A DNA stretch of 64,000 nt. Source: Calycina herbarum. Its lineage: Eukaryota; Ascomycota; Leotiomycetes; Helotiales; Pezizellaceae. The stretch covers positions 248,001-312,000 of the forward strand of contig LLEY01000015.1 in NCBI GenBank assembly GCA_001414485.1, written 5' to 3'. Shown here piece by piece: positions 10,258 to 21,962 of this stretch. The position numbers and the translations under genes were made by a program. Position 1 is the stretch's first letter; every line of letters begins with the position of its first letter. Below the pieces are notes generated by a model. The model was not told the origin of the DNA. It saw only the letters and a list, made by a program, of their open reading frames with translations, and made no database searches.

Positions 10258-12004
10258 ATGAGGTTCAGCAGTCGGCAACCTTCACCTCTCCTCCTCTTCC
10301 TCCTGTCTTCGTTGGCAACGGCCCTCTCACCAGCCGCCCAAGATAACATCCAATCCACCCTCTCCAAAAATACACCTACAAATGCAGACTCGAAATTAGA
10401 TCCTCTGGTGTCGCCCTTGGTCGATCTTACTGCGAAACCAAAATTTGAGATTGGTACAAAGGATGCGCCAGTCGATGGAAAGGATGGAAAGCCCCATGCC
10501 GGTCCTTGGGTGGACACAGCAAAAGATCCAAAGAAAGATGCCAAGAAGGATTCCAAGAAACCTTCAAATGCAAAGGAGGATGCGGAATTAGTGGTGGAAT
10601 CGAAAGAGGAGAAGAAGAAGCTGGTCAACCCTGATGGCTCGAAAATACCAGAGGTCAATGACGGCGTCATGGATGATCCTCACAGACAGTTACCAAAAGT
10701 AGGGACAACCGGCACAGAAGGAGGAGTTAGTGAGAAGGATAAGGCTCGGAAGGCACAAGAAGGACAAACCGGTGAAAAGGTGGAAAAGAAGCCAGACTCG
10801 CCCAAGGAAGCACCTCCATTACCACTAGGTGACTTGAGCAAGTCCAAGGGGGAGAAAGGAGACTCTAAAAAAGATGGTGACGCTGCGGATGATGTTACAG
10901 TACCCGGTGGACTTGAGGTAAGGAATATGTGTATGTATTGAAGCACATAGCTAACAGTCCCAGAAACCTAACGACCTCCCATCGAAACACAATAACGCTC
11001 CTCACCCAGTCCCAGTCTCAGCAGATAAAGACCACCTCGAGATCAAGAAGCCTGGCACAAAACCAGCGTCGCAATTCCCTACTACCGACGGCGATGCCTC
11101 CGAGGGAATCATACAGCCATTCCATTCTTATATCCTTTCACTTACCATGATACTGTTTTCCGAAATTGGCGACAAGACATTCCTTATTGCCGCTCTCATG
11201 GCCATGAAGCATGACAGACTTTTGGTCTTTTCTGCAGCATTCGCAGCACTTATGGTCATGACCGTTCTTTCTGCTGTTCTGGGCCACGCAGTCCCAACAC
11301 TCATTCCGGAGAGATTCACACACTTCCTCGCATCGGGATTGTTCTTGATATTCGGAGGTAAAATGTTAAAGGAAGGATTGGCCATGAGCCCAGAGGAAGG
11401 AGTAGCCGCAGAAATGCAAGAAGTCGAGATGGAACTCGAAGAAAAAGAGCATCTCGCACGCAAGGAAAGCCGACGCAGATCCTCCATCTCCCCATATGCC
11501 CTAGAAATGGGAATGGGCGGACGCAACACCGGCAGTCGTAAATCCAGGTCAGGATCCCGGCTCCCTTCTCCTCCACGGTCCCCATCCTCCAGCCCCGATC
11601 GCTCGCCCTCCCCACCTCGCTCCAATTTCAAAGGTCTAATGAATGGCCTTAGTAACCTCTTCAGTCTCCTCCTTTCCCCGGCGTGGGTGCAGACTTTCGT
11701 CATGACGTTCTTGGGGGAGTGGGGTGATCGTAGTCAGATTGCGACGATTGCTATGGCGGCGGGATCGGATTATTGGTGGGTTACTGGGGGAGCGGTTAGT
11801 GGGCATGCGGTTTGTACTGGTATTGCGGTTATTGGAGGGAGAGCAATTGCTGGGCGTGTGAGTTTGAGAGTTGGTGAGTCTTGTTCCTTTCCTCTGATTT
11901 TCTTTCTGAGCATCAAGTTAACGAGATAAATAGTAACATTAGGCGGTGCGATCGCCTTCCTTGTCTTTGGCGTTATTTACGGTGTGGAAGCTCTCTACGC
12001 ATAG
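10258..12004 (+). CDS. GDT1: Gdt1/TMEM165-family (UPF0016) Golgi cation transporter
   Basis: The exons are 10258-10917, 10964-11873 and 11934-12004, giving 546 residues. The family moves Ca2+/Mn2+ into the Golgi to support glycosylation. Both diagnostic motifs are present: EIGDKTF (around residue 287) and EWGDRSQ (around residue 472), each within hydrophobic helices. The N-terminus starts with a signal-like segment (SPLLLFLLSSLATALS). The first exon then adds an unusually long Lys/Asp/Pro-rich region (DPKKDAKKDSKKPSNAKED) before the first transport helix, where family members are usually much shorter. The central cytosolic loop holds Ser/Pro/Arg repeats (SPPRSPSSSPDRSPSPPRS). The last exon encodes LGGAIAFLVFGVIYGVEALY, the final helix. 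Confidence 0.92.
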
Positions 12005-13542
12005 AGCATGTTGATGACCTTCAGCGCATGTTTTTCGTTACCTTCCCTCACAATTGGGCAACATTTCTCGGCCTCTGTATTTTCTTCTCTTTGTTGGTTG
12101 GGAATTTCCTTGTTACCTCGCATTCTTGGATGGTATGGGCTGGGTGGGGGTTTTTTCTCACGGGTCCGGGGTTTATCAGAAAGAAAAGACAACAGCAAAA
12201 CGGATATCCATATGAATGGATTTCAAATATACAGCATGGAACTCTGCCATTGTAATAATAGTAGTTCGTCAGAAAGGACATGGGGAGCGAGAGAGGAGGG
12301 GGGTGTTCTAAAGTATACCATCGTTATTAGATGAAGTGTGTGAGGATACAAAAGCGTTTCCGTTTGTTTGTTTGGGAGTTTATTTTCATGTGAGCTAATC
12401 GCAAGATGGGTCGTTATCATTCCATGTTGGAGCCGAGAGTCGAGATTTCGCTCAATCTCCCCAAAGGCTCCTTCCTCAACATTTCAACATCGCACCTTCC
12501 CTCCCAACCAACCTTTCTAAGCACCCACCTCCCCGCAACCCCTCCAGAGCCTAAAACAAGCAAACGCTTCTTGATTAGAAACACAAATCGGTTGGCCTGG
12601 TGGTTAAGGTGCTTCTCCTACTCTCGGAAGCAATTTGTCTGAATCTGATCGCATCTCCCCTGAGAGGGATGAATTGGAAAAGGTTGCAGCTATGGCCAGA
12701 AGAGAACGAGAGAGAGCGGTCGAGTAATTTTCGAAATTTCTCATCTGTTTTGGGATTGTTTCTTGGTGGGAGAGGATTTTGAAGGCGGGTGTCTTGGTGG
12801 TGTTTGGATCGCGACTTCCTCTTGTACTTTGTCATGCCTGGGCAGACCCGAATGTAGAACTCTAACCAACATCGGGCTCCCAATACCTACTACACCAAAC
12901 TCCACGGAAGCAGGATGGTTGGTGCATTGCTGGGTCAGAGTCACTTGTACCATGCATAGCATTCTTTCTGCTGAGTTTGCTTGAGAGTTGAGGCTGATTT
13001 GATTTGAGGGGTTAGGGTTGTGTGTGTTCTTTGACGGCTTGGATTGAAGAATGAAGAGATTATTTTAATTGATCCCAATTTTAGTTGATTGTTTTCATTG
13101 TTTGAGGGAATGATGTTGGGTGTGAAGTGAATAGCTGGGATTTTTATTTTGTGGTGCTTTTCGTAGGTGACCTGGAAATAGCTGGAAGTTTATTTTTAGT
13201 GCTTTTTTCAGGTTACTTGCGAACAGGTGGAATTTCTGTTGGTAACCTACAGATCGCCATAGCTTTTGTCCCTTGTATAGTATTACTCACTTACTACTTT
13301 CATCAAAGCTATAACACAAACTACTCAGTAGAGATGAGTAGAGGGGGCGCGATAAGATTAGGTAAACTCGAAATTGATTTCTCGGGCAAAGAGAGCTAAC
13401 ACGCTCTATTGGAACTTGGGGAAAGGTATGATTTTATCATAGGGCCTCAAAGTTCGTGTTTCCTCGCTTGATGTATATTCCCATTGTTATAAAACGCTAA
13501 GGTATCGCCTCTAAGTAATGATGCAAAGAGTCACTAGAACAA
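12005..13542. other. Intergenic, no supportable gene
   Basis: This is 1.5 kb between the ends of convergent genes GDT1 and the esterase. A 90-codon plus frame at 13,127-13,399 is hydrophobic and internally repetitive but has no recognisable motif. A short tRNA-like stretch near 12,592 lacks a proper T-arm. Confidence 0.5.
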
Positions 13543-14685
13543 TCATGCCACCACCTCTACGGGCAAAGGATGGCTGTTGAAAAAGTCCATAATCAACGGC
13601 GTGGCATCCAAATATGTTCCAGTCTTGTTATCTGGATTTGGTCCAACAGATGGCCAATCGTGATAGAGACCATTAACACGATAATGCGTGATGATTCCCA
13701 AGTTCCCTGCCTCCCCACCGTATTCGTACTTCAAAACCCCTCCGTCAAACAAACTTGTCGTGAGATTCGTCAACCCAAAGCCTTCACGTTTACTCCATTC
13801 TCGAACCCAATGCGGTATAGATGGAAGACATTCGCCGCTTCGACCTTCACCACCGTAACGAATTGTCTCGTCGTCAAACCCGTGGAAATCGATGATGGGA
13901 ATTGGGTTCCTCGCTGGTTTACAATCTGCAAGCGAGATTGTTGTTGGTGAACAATCATTTTCATCTGAACCGGGAACGTAAAATGCCCCAGACACTGGTG
14001 CAAAAGCTGCAATCTTTGCTGAGAGAGGGGAACAGGCTAATGTTCCAGTGAAGCCACCACCATTCGATTTTCCCGCTGCAAATATTCGAGAGGTGTCGAT
14101 GCAATAGTTCTCTTCGAAAGAATTAATCCTGGTATTTTGTAAGTAATAGTACAAGTAGTAATCTACACAAGAAGAGTAATAAATACATATCATCCACAAA
14201 AGCAACGTCATCCACCTTCTTTACGGCATATGGTGCACCTTCCCAACTGTGCTATTAAATAAATTAGCCTAAACCCACTACCAAGTAGCCAAGAAGCCAA
14301 GAAATTAGGGAACTACCTCTCCCTCTTCTTTTCCTTCTCCAAGGGGATAAACAGCAATTGCATTTGGATTCCATGTTTCATTGGAGAATTGGCTCAACTC
14401 CTCCTGATATGTCGCAAGCTGACCATTCCCATGGAAGGAGAAGATCAGAGGAGTCGGGTTGGTTTTGTTGTAATTCGAGGGAACATGTATCCAATATTTT
14501 CTTGCCATCCCAGGACTTCCACCAGAAACAGTCGTGAATTGTACTTTTTGAGCGAGTCCCTCGTGGCCTCCTGCTGTGATGTTCGTTGGTAGGTCTTTGC
14601 CGCATCCTGCAGATGGGGTTGCATATGCGCATCCGGAGAATAAAATGCTCGCTAAGGATACGAAATTCCAAACTGAGGGGGACAT
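13543..14685 (-). CDS. Secreted CE1-type esterase (feruloyl esterase/PHB depolymerase-like)
   Basis: The exons are 14685-14317, 14251-14187 and 14128-13543, with clean GT-AG introns, for a product of 339 residues. It begins with a signal peptide (VWNFVSLASILFSGCAYA). Next come the oxyanion region FSFHGNG, the nucleophile elbow GKSNGGG (catalytic Ser), the acid region FHGFDDETIRYGG (Asp) and the histidine in GLYHDWPS, in the order expected for an alpha/beta-hydrolase of carbohydrate esterase family 1. Such enzymes release ferulic acid from plant cell-wall xylan or cleave related esters outside the cell. The substrate cannot be set from sequence. Several NxT/S sites suit a secreted glycoprotein. 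Confidence 0.88.
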
Positions 14686-15519
14686 GATTTAAGGGAATTG
14701 AGCCGATAATTAACTTTTAGAAAGCAATGGGAAAGATGGTAGTTATATATCTACCTTGATGGTAAAATACGAAATGTAAGCGAAGAGTTGGGATCCTACC
14801 AGGGGCGCAGCATGGCAATCCCCCCCACAGTAATTTGAAATGTGGCGTTCAGCCCAAAGCTTGACCATTGCTTAGTGCAAGGTAATAAGACGATCCAATC
14901 CTCATTCTTCGGCTGAAAACCATTTAACGTCGTGCTTGTCAGTTTTGGTAACGGTTAGTGTCGTGATCGACCCGAAGATCTCCATAACAAGAATATATGA
15001 GAAGTTTTAAGTTCGATGGGATCAGACAGAATACGAAAGCGTTAGCGAAGTAATGAAAAATGTGGGGTTATTTGAGTAGATCATCCGGGTTTCGGGGTAC
15101 AAAGCGCGGAATTTAAGTGGGATCCGCAATTTTAACTACTAGTGCTCGTGTTCGGGCTGATGTTCCTACATTTTCTTTGCTTACATGGCAGGAAACTTAC
15201 ATCATATTCTTTTGTATATAAGCGTCAGCCGGGTATCCATTGAGCTGAAGTGAGATTGATCAAGTCACTTTTTGAAATGATTTTGACATGACTAGCCGTC
15301 GCGATTCAGCGTTAACCGAAGCCAGCTTCTGCAACGAGGAACGAGAATATCAACCTAAAATAACGCAGGTTTAAACCGATTCTGCTCCTTCCACCTTATA
15401 AAAGTTTTGTTTTGTTTTACAAACTACCTTATTCATTTGACTCTATACCGAGATGTTTCTCTTCCCAGGCTGAAACGATATGTCAGCTATAAGAAGGTAT
15501 ACTTTATTCGCCAACTTTT
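14686..15519. other. Intergenic: esterase upstream region
   Basis: This is the upstream region of the minus-strand esterase. A TATA-like stretch, TATATAACTACC on the minus strand, lies near 14,740-14,751, about 55-65 bases before the ATG. No coding frame is supported in the rest. Confidence 0.4.
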
Positions 15520-15830
15520 TGTAACGGCACGAAGCGGATACTACTACAAAAGAGGCATATGGGAGTGCGTTCGATAGAATAACATATGCGAATACTAGGC
15601 TCTGATACAAAGGAAAAGACTAAATTAGCCTTTTCTAATAGAGAGAGAGAGAGTATCTATATATAAGAGGTTAGATAAGAACAAAGTCTAAATCTAATAT
15701 TTCTAAGACTCGAACACGTATTCTATCTAGTACGTACACTATTATATTCCTAAAACCTAGCCTATATCCTATCTAGCACGTAACCTTAGTAATTCCTATT
15801 TCTAATAACTAGCTATTATATGTCACGATC
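15520..15830 (+). mobile_element. Solo LTR, family A, copy 1 (311 bp)
   Basis: It begins TGTAACGGCACGAAGCGG and matches the 311-bp insertion at 35,190-35,500 along its length, with many C-to-T/G-to-A differences. Its length is also 311 bp. The end TATTATA equals the other copy's CATCACA after C-to-T changes. No matching target duplication is left (CTTTT before). Confidence 0.65.
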
Positions 15831-16065
15831 CATAACCAAAGGCAAAGGCACAAGAGTATATGTGTGTAAATTCGAGAATTTAAAGCTACAGTTCTATCTA
15901 CGAGGGCAACGCGGTTTATATACCTAGAGAAAAGGGGTTGCTTAGTAACTGCCTGTACTCTCGTCATTCCAACACATCCTCATCACCAGGTGATTACCGA
16001 GGTGGTTGCCAAGGTCACGTGCTTGTCACGTGTATTCTTCCAGGTTACGGACCAGCGCCGTAACA
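15831..16065 (+). mobile_element. Second solo LTR-like element with TTATA target duplication
   Basis: It runs from TGTCACGATCC to GCGCCGTAACA, so it has TG…CA ends, and is 235 bp. It is flanked by TTATA at 15826-15830 and 16066-16070. It sits exactly at the 3' end of the family A LTR. The duplication is AT-only, so chance is possible, but the boundaries agree with the independently determined end of the first LTR. Confidence 0.5.
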
Positions 16066-16070
16066 TTATA

Positions 16071-16300
16071 AGTAGAGAGTTATTATACTAAAGATATTAT
16101 AAATATATAGAAGTTAAGATAATAATAACTTTTAGTAAGAATATAAGTAAGAAATAACTTTTTAAACGAATTAAAGTGTTTTTCTTATAATAGCTTATAT
16201 CTAAGTTCTACGGTTTAGGATATCTAAAACGAGGGGTTTAGAACACTGTTTTATATATTCTCAACCGCAGGCGAGGGTCTCTCCTCTTACACGTGACCCT
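16071..16300. repeat. AT-rich RIP-like remnant
   Basis: This is a very AT-rich, TpA-rich, non-coding stretch directly after the LTRs. It is probably decayed element sequence. Confidence 0.4.
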
Positions 16301-16612
16301 GCAGGGGCAGTCCTTGGCAACAGTACGACCATTATCTTCCTGATGCTTTATTACTACCCCACCAGGACATCATCGGCCTCCCAAAACAAGCAGCAAGAAA
16401 TGGCTCCCTTTCTCTCATTAGTCATGGCAGACTACGGCCCCCCTTGGGAGCAGTTTGAGTCATACAAATGCTCGTCGTTTTCCTCTCTTTCTCTCGCCAT
16501 CATCACACTCTCTTATCACCTCCAACACTCTTGTTACCTCGTTGTCGACTCTACGTTTCTCTACTCCTCTTCCATACCCAATCACCCTCTCCTTCTCTCG
16601 AGGTACGCTTCG

Positions 16613-17750
16613 TTAGTGCTCTCTATCCGCGGTACATTCATTCTCTGCGACAACCATTTCTCTGAATCCTCTCGACTCCCCAGCCTTCGGCGGAGGGAGA
16701 ACAACATTACCCTTGATCCCAGGCGCATGATCCAATTCCCTGCTCTTCTTCTCCCCTTCCGTAAAATAATCATCCATGAAAGCCTTATTTGGACTGTGGC
16801 CCCTTCCCTTCCTCTTTCCGGGCGCAGCAGCAGCAACAGGAGGACTGACCATCTGCGCCGGAATCAAGAAATCATTCGATTCAGCTGCTGCTTGTGGTGG
16901 ATAAAACTGTCGTCCTCCAGAAGCAGAAAGTGGCCGTACTTCTTCATTCGAAAACCTTGCATTCTCAGTCTCAAATAACGTCTCTCCAGGTCCAGCGACA
17001 GGCTCCGACAACGGTGCTGGCAATCTATGCAAAGCACCATATCCTAATACACAGCCCAGGGCTCCTTCTCCACCCCAGTCTCGGCTTGGATGAATGGTGA
17101 CTTTTCGAGTTACATTATATTCATTGTTGTATACGTATAAACGTTATGGTCTACCAATATAATCTTTGACTAGTTCCCCTAACCCGCTTTCACTGTGTAA
17201 AACGCCTTCGGGGGTTCCAAGGATGTAGTCACTGTAGGGGAGAAGCCCGCAGACATCTGCTGTGGAGTTTGCGGGGACGTCGAGGATGTGCCAGATGTTT
17301 GATACAGTTGAGAGGGGAGTCCATTAGAGTGTTAGGCCTAGGGAGGGGTTGTTGGGAGGAACTGGAATATGGATTGTTCTTGTTCTTTGCCCCTGTACCT
17401 GATCAGTATTTATGTTTCTAGCAGGTTGTTTCAGTGGAAATACCTTTGCGCTCCATAATCCAAGAGTAACAGTGCTGCCAGCGCAATTCCTGACTTCTTG
17501 AGAGAATAGTGATAGATCAGAATCATCCTATTAATGTTAGCTATATAATTTGAGATATACATTGAGCATTCTCACAATCATTCGTCCGTTAATCCCAACA
17601 ATGAAGTCAAACTAGGGGTCAATCACAAGTTCCAAGTTCTTATTCCTCAACACCTGGAGGCCCAAAGCTCCATGATTTCGATCACTTGCTAGAGAGTCAG
17701 AATCCAAGCGAGATATGAAGCGATTGAGTGCGTTAAAGATTTTGAAAGTC
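16613..17750 (-). pseudogene. GRASP55/65 (Grh1-type) Golgi stacking protein pseudogene
   Basis: The minus strand reads through a recognisable GRASP protein with introns retained. The order is FNALNRFISRLDSDS, LQVLRNKNLELVIDP, then TAG (17612-17614), FDFIVGINGRMI, an intron (17528-17575), SLFSQEVRNCAGSTVTLGLW, a second intron (~17401-17453), IHIPVPPNNPSLGLTL, then TAA (17324-17326), WTPLSTVSNIWHILDVPA, GLLPYSDYILGTPEGVLHSE, then TAA (17144-17146), RLYVYNNEYNVT and PSRDWGGEGALGCVLGYGAL. The tail continues open to 16613 with a Pro-rich end. These are the tandem PDZ-like GRASP domains. The expected start codon before FNALNRF is ATC. Three stops and a lost start make it non-functional. Retained introns show a DNA-level duplicate, not a retrocopy. 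Confidence 0.88.
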
Positions 17751-18136
17751 GATTTGAAGTACCGAGCTAGAGAGTTTGGATGGAACAGCCTTTGCGTGCA
17801 CGGACCAGATTTCGCGTCTCGAACGAGATGAGGCTCCGACACCTGTCTAGCCGACGGTGGTGTAACAAGTTCGCGATTATATAAGAAAATTTGAAAATTA
17901 TATATTACTCACCCGAGTTAGTAGTTTCTATGACCTGTACTTTGAGCAGAGGAATTTGCACCGCTTCTCAATCTGAAAGTCGCTAAGTGATACAGGTTTA
18001 ATAACGACGGGACGTTGGGCCTGTATGCCTTGGCAACGCAGATTTCTATCCGTATCGCAGTACCAAGTACCAATTTTGAAATTTGTAAGTCTGCAAATTC
18101 TAGATGGAGGTTAAAATCCATAAAAAAAATTATATA
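17751..18136. other. Spacer between GRASP relic and pogo copy 1
   Basis: This holds no supportable gene. A 67-codon minus frame (17918-18121) has no family features. Confidence 0.4.
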
Positions 18137-19995
18137 ACGTGGTTTATCAGCACCTCGCCAATATCAGTACCTCGCCACTTTTCCCCTCATAATTTACTTT
18201 ACTATACGATAAATCAACCACAACCTATAAAATTTATTAAAACTAATCAGACTCTGATTGACTAGACATATCTATATCTTCTTGGCAGGTTCGCGCATTA
18301 TGACCAGCTTTTCCACAAGTACTATAGTGCCGCCTAGACGGTTGCCCCTCCTTCCGATTACCCCCCTCCGTACGTAAGTCGCGTCGTACCTGCTTATCTA
18401 CATCCTTCTGGGCTAAAATATCCTGTACATCCTCTACTATAAGTGCACCCCCTTGACGGATACGAGTCTTTTTAGCCCTACAGCGTTTACTTAGGGCTTC
18501 ATTTGCTGCTCTAAGGGTGCGTACCTCAGCGGATAGAAGGGTTATCTCGTGGGCTATTCGCTCTATACCCTTTGCTAATATAGTAACTGTCTCAAAGAGT
18601 GGGGTTGGCGAGCTCCCCTAATGACGGGCAATTCGATTTCGAACAAGAGTTGATTGTAAAAGAGCTTCGGTCAGGTTAGAAGGGGTCTGGGACACCCAAG
18701 GGAGGGAGTTGGCACTAGACGGCCGAGAGGGAGTTAGAGTCCGTAACCTCACGTCAAGCTTTGAAAGCACTGCTTATAGGTTAAAAGGCACTAGGCCAGC
18801 TCCACAGAATCCAGCTTTAGCGTTTTAGACTGTTATTAACTCTAAATACGCTGCTTTAAAGGCTAGAAAGAACTCAACCTTAGTAATATGGTTGATATAA
18901 GCCTTGATAAAAGTCTTAATTTAACGACTGTACACTCGTTTCAACATACTAAAACATCCGACATCGAGTAGCTAGGTTAAATAAGAAGAGTAAGGAGGTA
19001 GTCCGAGAGTTATAATGTTGTGTGCCTTATAGTACTCTTGGAATTCGGCGGATTCGTGACTCTTATGCCTATCAAGGACTAGTATACAGTATAGACCCTT
19101 TGCTCGACTAGCAGTATGCTTATCGAAGTGTTATAGCCATTCTAGACCCGTCTCGTTATTAGTCTATCTATTACTTGTAGGTTTAATTACCCAATCGTTC
19201 GGAAGGTCGCCCTTAGTATACCAATTCACGAGATGATTCTTCCCTTAAACCACTAAAAATGGAGGCACACTCCAACCTTCGCTATTGATATAAGCAATTG
19301 CCGTAGCCCATTCCCGATTGCCTAGCTGAACTGCCTTGCCTCTGCCACGCTGATCGGCACGTGTAACTACTATTGTAGGGCAGATAACACCTATCATAAA
19401 GCCCGTCTCGTCGAAGTTATAGAAGTCGTAATCTAAAACGCCGTATTTTGCCCTTATATTCTCTACTAGTCGAAACCACGCGCTAATTAGCTTAGGATCT
19501 TCGCACAAGGCCCTTTGGAAGTCATAAACGCGATTAAAACGCGTCTTTAAGGCTGGTTGTCGTTATACGAATCGATGTGCCTAGAGCTTCCTAACGCGTT
19601 TCTCCCCCCGCGATTTAAGAATATAATTTGCCATATCTTCTACGCTAGCCAACCGAGGCGCAAACCCTCTAGAATCTAGGTCGAGTATATATTAAAGAAG
19701 TACTGACTCTTCTAATTCGGTCAATTTCTGATTAGGAGGTCGGCGTTCGCTGAGAGTAGTTCGTCCGTTCATTCTATCGCGAAGTGTAGAACGTGGCACG
19801 TTATAGAGTTTCGTAGCAGTCGTAGAGTTAAGTCTTTTAGTAGTTCGGATAGCCTCGATAGCTAGAATGATTCGTGCTTCTTGGGTTTGAATAGGCATTG
19901 TGGTTGGTGAGAAATCGCGTGTCAAAGTTAGGGAGTAAATGATGAGGGGAAAAGTGGCGAGGTACTGATATTAGCGAGGTGCTGATAAACCACGT
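18137..19995 (-). mobile_element. Pogo/Fot1-type DNA transposon, copy 1 (inactive)
   Basis: This is a 1,859-bp element between TA target duplications (TA at 18135-18136 and 19996-19997). Its terminal inverted repeats begin ACGTGGTTTATCAGCACC and carry a 17-bp direct repeat (ATCAGCACCTCGCCAAT, ATCAGTACCTCGCCACT). The minus-strand transposase starts near 19,895 with MPIQTQEARIILAIEA, a psq-type helix-turn-helix (KLYNVPRSTLRDRMNGR). It continues with FAPRLASVEDMANYIL (CENP-B-like), NFDETGFMIGV (first DDE Asp) and LVLDRHKSHE (second Asp). It ends with a CCHC-like STCGKAGHNARTC near 18,300-18,340. Several in-frame stops interrupt it. The best open pieces are 19925-19692 and 19508-19245. Confidence 0.92.
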
Positions 19996-20339
19996 TATAT
20001 GAAATATTTTGCGTGATTTTTGCTCTCCATTTACCTGCCCTAACTCGAGGTCCCAGCAGGCACCAACATGATCAGTGTCACACAGAAAGCTCGTCGTGCG
20101 TCGAACTGTTTGAGCTGTCTAAGTAGGTAGACTTGAACTATCAAACAGCATTTGTGCGAGAGTATCAACAAATCTGCGAATGCGGGAACTGGACTTGCTG
20201 AAATGAACATCTCGAGCGATCTAACAGCCTCGTCCATGTTTTCTCACCGTTGCCTATCGCCCTCGATGAACCTCCCCAACTCTGCGGCCCTACACAAGAG
20301 GAGTGGAACTCGCCCAGGATTCTAAGTCTATAGCAAATC

Positions 20340-21962
20340 ATGCGTCTGCTCAAATCGACGACACTCACGTTCGAAGACTTTGATCGGGATGGCTCCACCC
20401 CAGCTTACGCGATTCTTTCCCACACGTGGGGTGATGATGAGGTTACATACAAGGAGATGCGAAAACTCAGGGCTCTGGCTGAGCGGAAATATGGCTTTCG
20501 AAAGATCGCATTCTGCTCACAGCAAGCCATCGAAGATGGTATCGACTATATATGGGTCGACACATGTTGCATCAACAAGACGTCCAGTGCCGAGTTGTCA
20601 GAAGCCATCAACTCAATGTATAGGTGGTATCAGAACGCCCAGGTTTGCTATACCTACCTATCTGATACCCCAGAACGACCAGGGCCAGCTCAGGAGACGA
20701 AGCTCCCGGTACCTTGCGATCCCTGGATTCAGAAGTTTCAAAATTCACACTGGTTCATTCGTGGTTGGACGTTACAGGAACTGATCGCGCCTCCATGTCT
20801 GATTTTTTACTCCCGCGAGTGGACCAGAATCGGCACAAAAGAGGAACTGAACGCTGAAATCGAGGCTCGAACAGGAGTTCCTGTTCATGTTCTCTTGAAT
20901 GGGGATTTGTCTGGGTCATCTGTTGCGCAGAAAATGAGCTGGGCTGCAGAAAGGTCCACATCCAGGACTGAAGATTTGGCGTACTGTTTGATGGGCTTGT
21001 TTGATGTTCACAGTATGTAACTCCTTAAAGTCATTATCACTCCAGTAGTTACCTCGTAGAAATTTACCTACTGACTTGGCTGTGTCCTAGTGCCAATGTT
21101 ATATGGAGAAGGCAAGCGCTCATTCATCCGCCTCCAAGAAGTAATCATAAAATCTTGTGACGATATGTCAATATTTTCCTGGGTGGATCCGACATCTTCA
21201 TTCTCCATCTATAGAGGACTCCTAGCAAAGGCCCCCGCGGACTTTGCACAGTGCAGACACATGAGCTGGTCCCGTTCGAAATCAAACCCGCCATATCAAC
21301 TCACGAACAAAGGAATCAAGATGGACTCAATACTAAAGTCCAGGACCTTGAAATCAAATGAATTCATTACCCCTCTCTGGGGTGTAACGAACATGAAAAT
21401 GCGAAAGGCAATGATTGGCATATATCTTCAAAAGGTGGGCGAAGATCAATATGGTCGAGTTGAGCCCGAACAACTAGCTTTAATACCCCCCGGAAATGCC
21501 ACTGGTATCGCACCTGATTCGGAGGATTGTGCTTTAACCACAATATTCATCCGCCAAAAGGTCGTAATGGAAATTCTAGATCACTCCAGGGCAGCTGGTA
21601 TATCTCTGCGTCTAAAACCTAGCACTCTGACACTAGATCTCGTACAGCCTAACGAGAACTGGAACGCCGAGAGTTCCTTTTTTTCATTTGATCAACCGCC
21701 ATGGTCACAAAGTCCACCTGTGGCAGAGTTTAAACTAGTGGATACTCTTGGTTCGATAACAATCGCTATCGATGCCAGCAAACCATGGGGGAATTTTGTC
21801 ACAGTCAAGGACGGATGGAAAGCAGCCGAGCACAAGAGCCTATCGATGCACCGCGTGCATTGCAGAAAGCCATCCCAACCAATGATAGAAATCATGCTGC
21901 AGCGTGGTCTATTCGACTCTCAGTCCAAGATTTTGTTGAGTGCAACCCGTCGAGTCATATAA
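20340..21962 (+). CDS. HET-domain protein (heterokaryon incompatibility type)
   Basis: The exons are 20340-21012 and 21091-21962, with a 78-base GT-AG intron, giving 514 residues. The HET domain lies at the N-terminus in its usual order: YAILSHTWGDDEVTYKEM (residues 23-40), YIWVDTCCINK (70-80), YRWYQNAQVCYTYLSD, HWFIRGWTLQELIAP (137-151), FYSREWTRIGTK and DLAYCLMGLFDVHMPMLYGE across the splice. HET proteins trigger cell death when unlike strains fuse, and other roles are possible. The C-terminal 250 residues have no named domain and no membrane segment. The gene is intact and stands just inside the right end of pogo copy 1. Confidence 0.92.

Noticed and set aside
10233..10670. 145-codon minus-strand Ser/Phe-rich frame
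   Set aside because: It is the antisense shadow of the Lys-rich first exon of GDT1.
12590..12665. TGGCCTGGTGGTTAAGG, resembling a tRNA D-arm
   Set aside because: No TTCRA T-loop and no pairing acceptor ends; at most a very decayed tRNA fragment.
13127..13399. 90-codon hydrophobic plus-strand frame
   Set aside because: Low complexity with internal duplication and no motif; not enough to call a gene.
16343..16978. 211-codon plus-strand frame
   Set aside because: It lies antisense to the GRASP relic, whose minus-strand reading has clear homology; the plus frame has no domain features.
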